In this document: piece after piece, positions 62,724-64,000 of the stretch | Position numbering within the stretch: the first letter of the stretch is position 1 | Layout: the number at the start of each line of letters is the position of its first letter | NCBI GenBank assembly: GCA_022799355.1 | Contig: JAAWOG010000002.1 | Span: 1 to 64,000 of the forward strand | DNA from: Lachnospiraceae bacterium | Lineage (GTDB): Bacteria > Bacillota > Clostridia > Lachnospirales > Lachnospiraceae | Direction of reading: 5' to 3' | Length of the DNA: 64,000 nucleotides | The notes under the pieces: generated by a model | Databases searched by the model: none | What the model was told of the DNA's origin: nothing | What the model saw: the letters and a program-made list of their open reading frames with translations, nothing else | Program-made: the position numbers and the translations under genes

Positions 62724-63665
62724 ATGGAGATCAAAACACTGCGGGTGGGAGGGCTTATGCTCCCCTCAAATGTTTTAATGGCTCCGCTTGCCGGGTATAC
62801 CTGTTATCCCTTTCGGATGATGGCGTATGAACTGGGGGCGGGGCTGTGTTTTACGGAGATGTCAAGTGCTAATGCCCTGAAATATCGGGATCAGGCTACC
62901 AGGCGTCTTCTTTTTACAACAAAAGAAGAACCGATTCGGGCCATTCAGCTTTTAGGCGGGATTCCTGCTGTGATGGAAAAGACGGCGTCCTCGGAACTGC
63001 TGGAAACGTTTGATATAATCGATATCAATATGGGATGTCCGGTGCCCAATGTATTTAAAAGCGGCGAGGGGAGCGCCCTGATGCTGGACCAGCCCCGGGC
63101 GGCGGCTATCATCAGGGGCTGTAAAAAAAGCGGAAAGATTGTTACCGTCAAATGTCGTACAGGTATACGGAAAGAAGATATGTTTGCGGCGGAATTTGCC
63201 CGTGTATGTGAAGATGCGGGGGCGGACATGATTACAATCCACGGGAGAAGCCGCAGTATGATGTATGACGGTGACTGCTGTTATGAGGAGATTGCCCGGG
63301 CGAAAGCTGCCGTCTCCATACCGGTCATTGCCAACGGCGGTATTTTTTCCGCCGAAGAGGCGGATCGGATGATGGAGAGGACCGGGGCGGACGGGGTAAT
63401 GATCGCCCGCTACGCGTTGGAAAATCCGTTTATTTTCAGCGAATTAACAGGGAAATATGCTGGAAAGTCCACATTACAGCTTATTTTAGAACAGATGGAG
63501 CTGACGCTTACTTACTATGATGAGACATTCACAATGGCTTATATTCGTAAGCTGGCCTCCTATGGTATGAAAAAACGGAAAGGCACAAAAAAATATAAGG
63601 AACAGTTGTATCGAAGTGGCTCCATGAAGGAACTGAGAGAAATTATCATACGGATATTTTCATGA
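62724..63665 (+). CDS. tRNA-dihydrouridine synthase
   Basis: A 313-residue FMN-dependent enzyme that reduces uridines in the D-loop of tRNA. It shows the TIM-barrel signature APLAGYTCYPFRMMA near the N-terminus, the catalytic DINMGCPVPNV (about 99-109), VTVKCRTGIRKED, ITIHGRSRSMMYDG and VIANGGIFSAEEA. Length is normal for Dus. It probably forms an operon with the MGMT-like gene; the leucine-rich-repeat gene follows after 18 bases and may be co-transcribed. Confidence 0.93.
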   Translation: MEIKTLRVGGLMLPSNVLMAPLAGYTCYPFRMMAYELGAGLCFTEMSSANALKYRDQATRRLLFTTKEEPIRAIQLLGGIPAVMEKTASSELLETFDIIDINMGCPVPNVFKSGEGSALMLDQPRAAAIIRGCKKSGKIVTVKCRTGIRKEDMFAAEFARVCEDAGADMITIHGRSRSMMYDGDCCYEEIARAKAAVSIPVIANGGIFSAEEADRMMERTGADGVMIARYALENPFIFSELTGKYAGKSTLQLILEQMELTLTYYDETFTMAYIRKLASYGMKKRKGTKKYKEQLYRSGSMKELREIIIRIFS

Positions 63666-63683
63666 CGATGGAGGTTTTGTTTT

Positions 63684-64000
63684 ATGTTAACGAATATTCA
63701 GAATAACCCTCCGGATTATTTTCAGATTGAGGATGGTATTTTAAAATCTTATACCGGCAGGGAAGAGGTGGCGGCAGTACCCGGGAAAGTTCATACGATT
63801 GGGGAGGGCGCTTTTAAGGGCTGTGTCTCACTGAAAAAGGTGATCCTTCCCTCCGGGCTTTTGAAGATTTTGGACGGCGCCTTTAAAGGCTGCCGGAAAC
63901 TGCAGGAAGTACTGATACCGGCAGGTGTTTCTTACATAGGCAGTTATGCCTTTCACAGATGCCATGAACTGAAAAATATTTCTCTTCCCGCTTCCGTAAA
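63684..64000 (+). CDS. Leucine-rich repeat protein (BspA/LRR_5 type), partial
   Basis: An open frame beginning at ATG behind GGAGG that continues past the window end (105 complete codons seen). After an N-terminal segment it has at least three units of the LRR_5/BspA pattern, such as IGEGAFKGCVSLKKVILP, ILDGAFKGCRKLQEVLIP and IGSYAFHRCHELKNISLP. No signal peptide is visible at the start. Such proteins bind proteins or mediate adhesion; role here unknown. The C-terminal part lies outside the window. Confidence 0.82.
   Translation, partial: MLTNIQNNPPDYFQIEDGILKSYTGREEVAAVPGKVHTIGEGAFKGCVSLKKVILPSGLLKILDGAFKGCRKLQEVLIPAGVSYIGSYAFHRCHELKNISLPASV

Overview
The window looks like the replication-origin region of a chromosome from a Lachnospiraceae-type Clostridia. 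The evidence is the gene order gyrA-gyrB-recF-yaaA-dnaN-dnaA, then oriC, then rpmH-rnpA-yidD-yidC-jag-mnmE-mnmG-rsmG. Low to moderate GC, strong AGGAGG ribosome sites, DUF3881 and DUF4446 genes, an ECF S component and GHKL/LytTR signalling agree with this. No rRNA, tRNA, CRISPR array, transposase or phage gene was seen.

Layout. 1-2.8 kb: a large FtsX-type ABC permease. 2.9-12.7 kb, minus strand: a PfkB sugar kinase, then the gyrase/RecF/clamp/DnaA block. 12.74-13.37 kb: oriC, with DnaA boxes on both strands between divergent dnaA and rpmH promoters. 13.4-20.7 kb, plus strand: the conserved rpmH-to-rsmG block, with a 9-bp tandem repeat just before mnmE. 20.7-25.7 kb: a nitroreductase, an apparently truncated DegS-like protein, two perfect parS sites, an Lsa/CplR-like ABC-F gene behind what looks like a leader-peptide attenuator, and two unknown genes.

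25.7-41.3 kb: a 15.5-kb minus-strand cluster. In transcription order it holds a MoxR AAA+ ATPase, a DUF5682 protein, a vWA protein, a double-SWIM protein, a small protein, an AlbA/Schlafen-type ATP-binding regulator, and two giant DUF4132 paralogs. Its core resembles the uncharacterised E. coli yehL-yehM-yehP-yehQ and yehI set. It is the best candidate here for a poorly described system. It is transcribed head-on to the expected replication fork.

41.4-56.3 kb, accessory functions: a purine nucleoside phosphorylase; a LytTR/GHKL two-component system divergent from an ABC exporter, with paired direct repeats between them; a cobalamin-riboswitch operon (DUF4430 protein plus ECF S component); a solute-binding lipoprotein next to a chemoreceptor; an SPFH protein with a ribbon-helix-helix partner and an 11-bp-period operator; and a MEMO-AMMECR1 fusion with its radical SAM partner. 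56.4-64 kb: parA-parB, DUF4446, serS, DUF3881, an exonuclease, a short MGMT-like protein, a tRNA-dihydrouridine synthase and the start of a leucine-rich-repeat protein.

The segregation genes parAB lie about 34 kb from the parS pair. Starts were moved inward from the longest open frame where a ribosome site, promoter or family alignment argued for it. All family names come from reading motifs by eye; no database search was possible.
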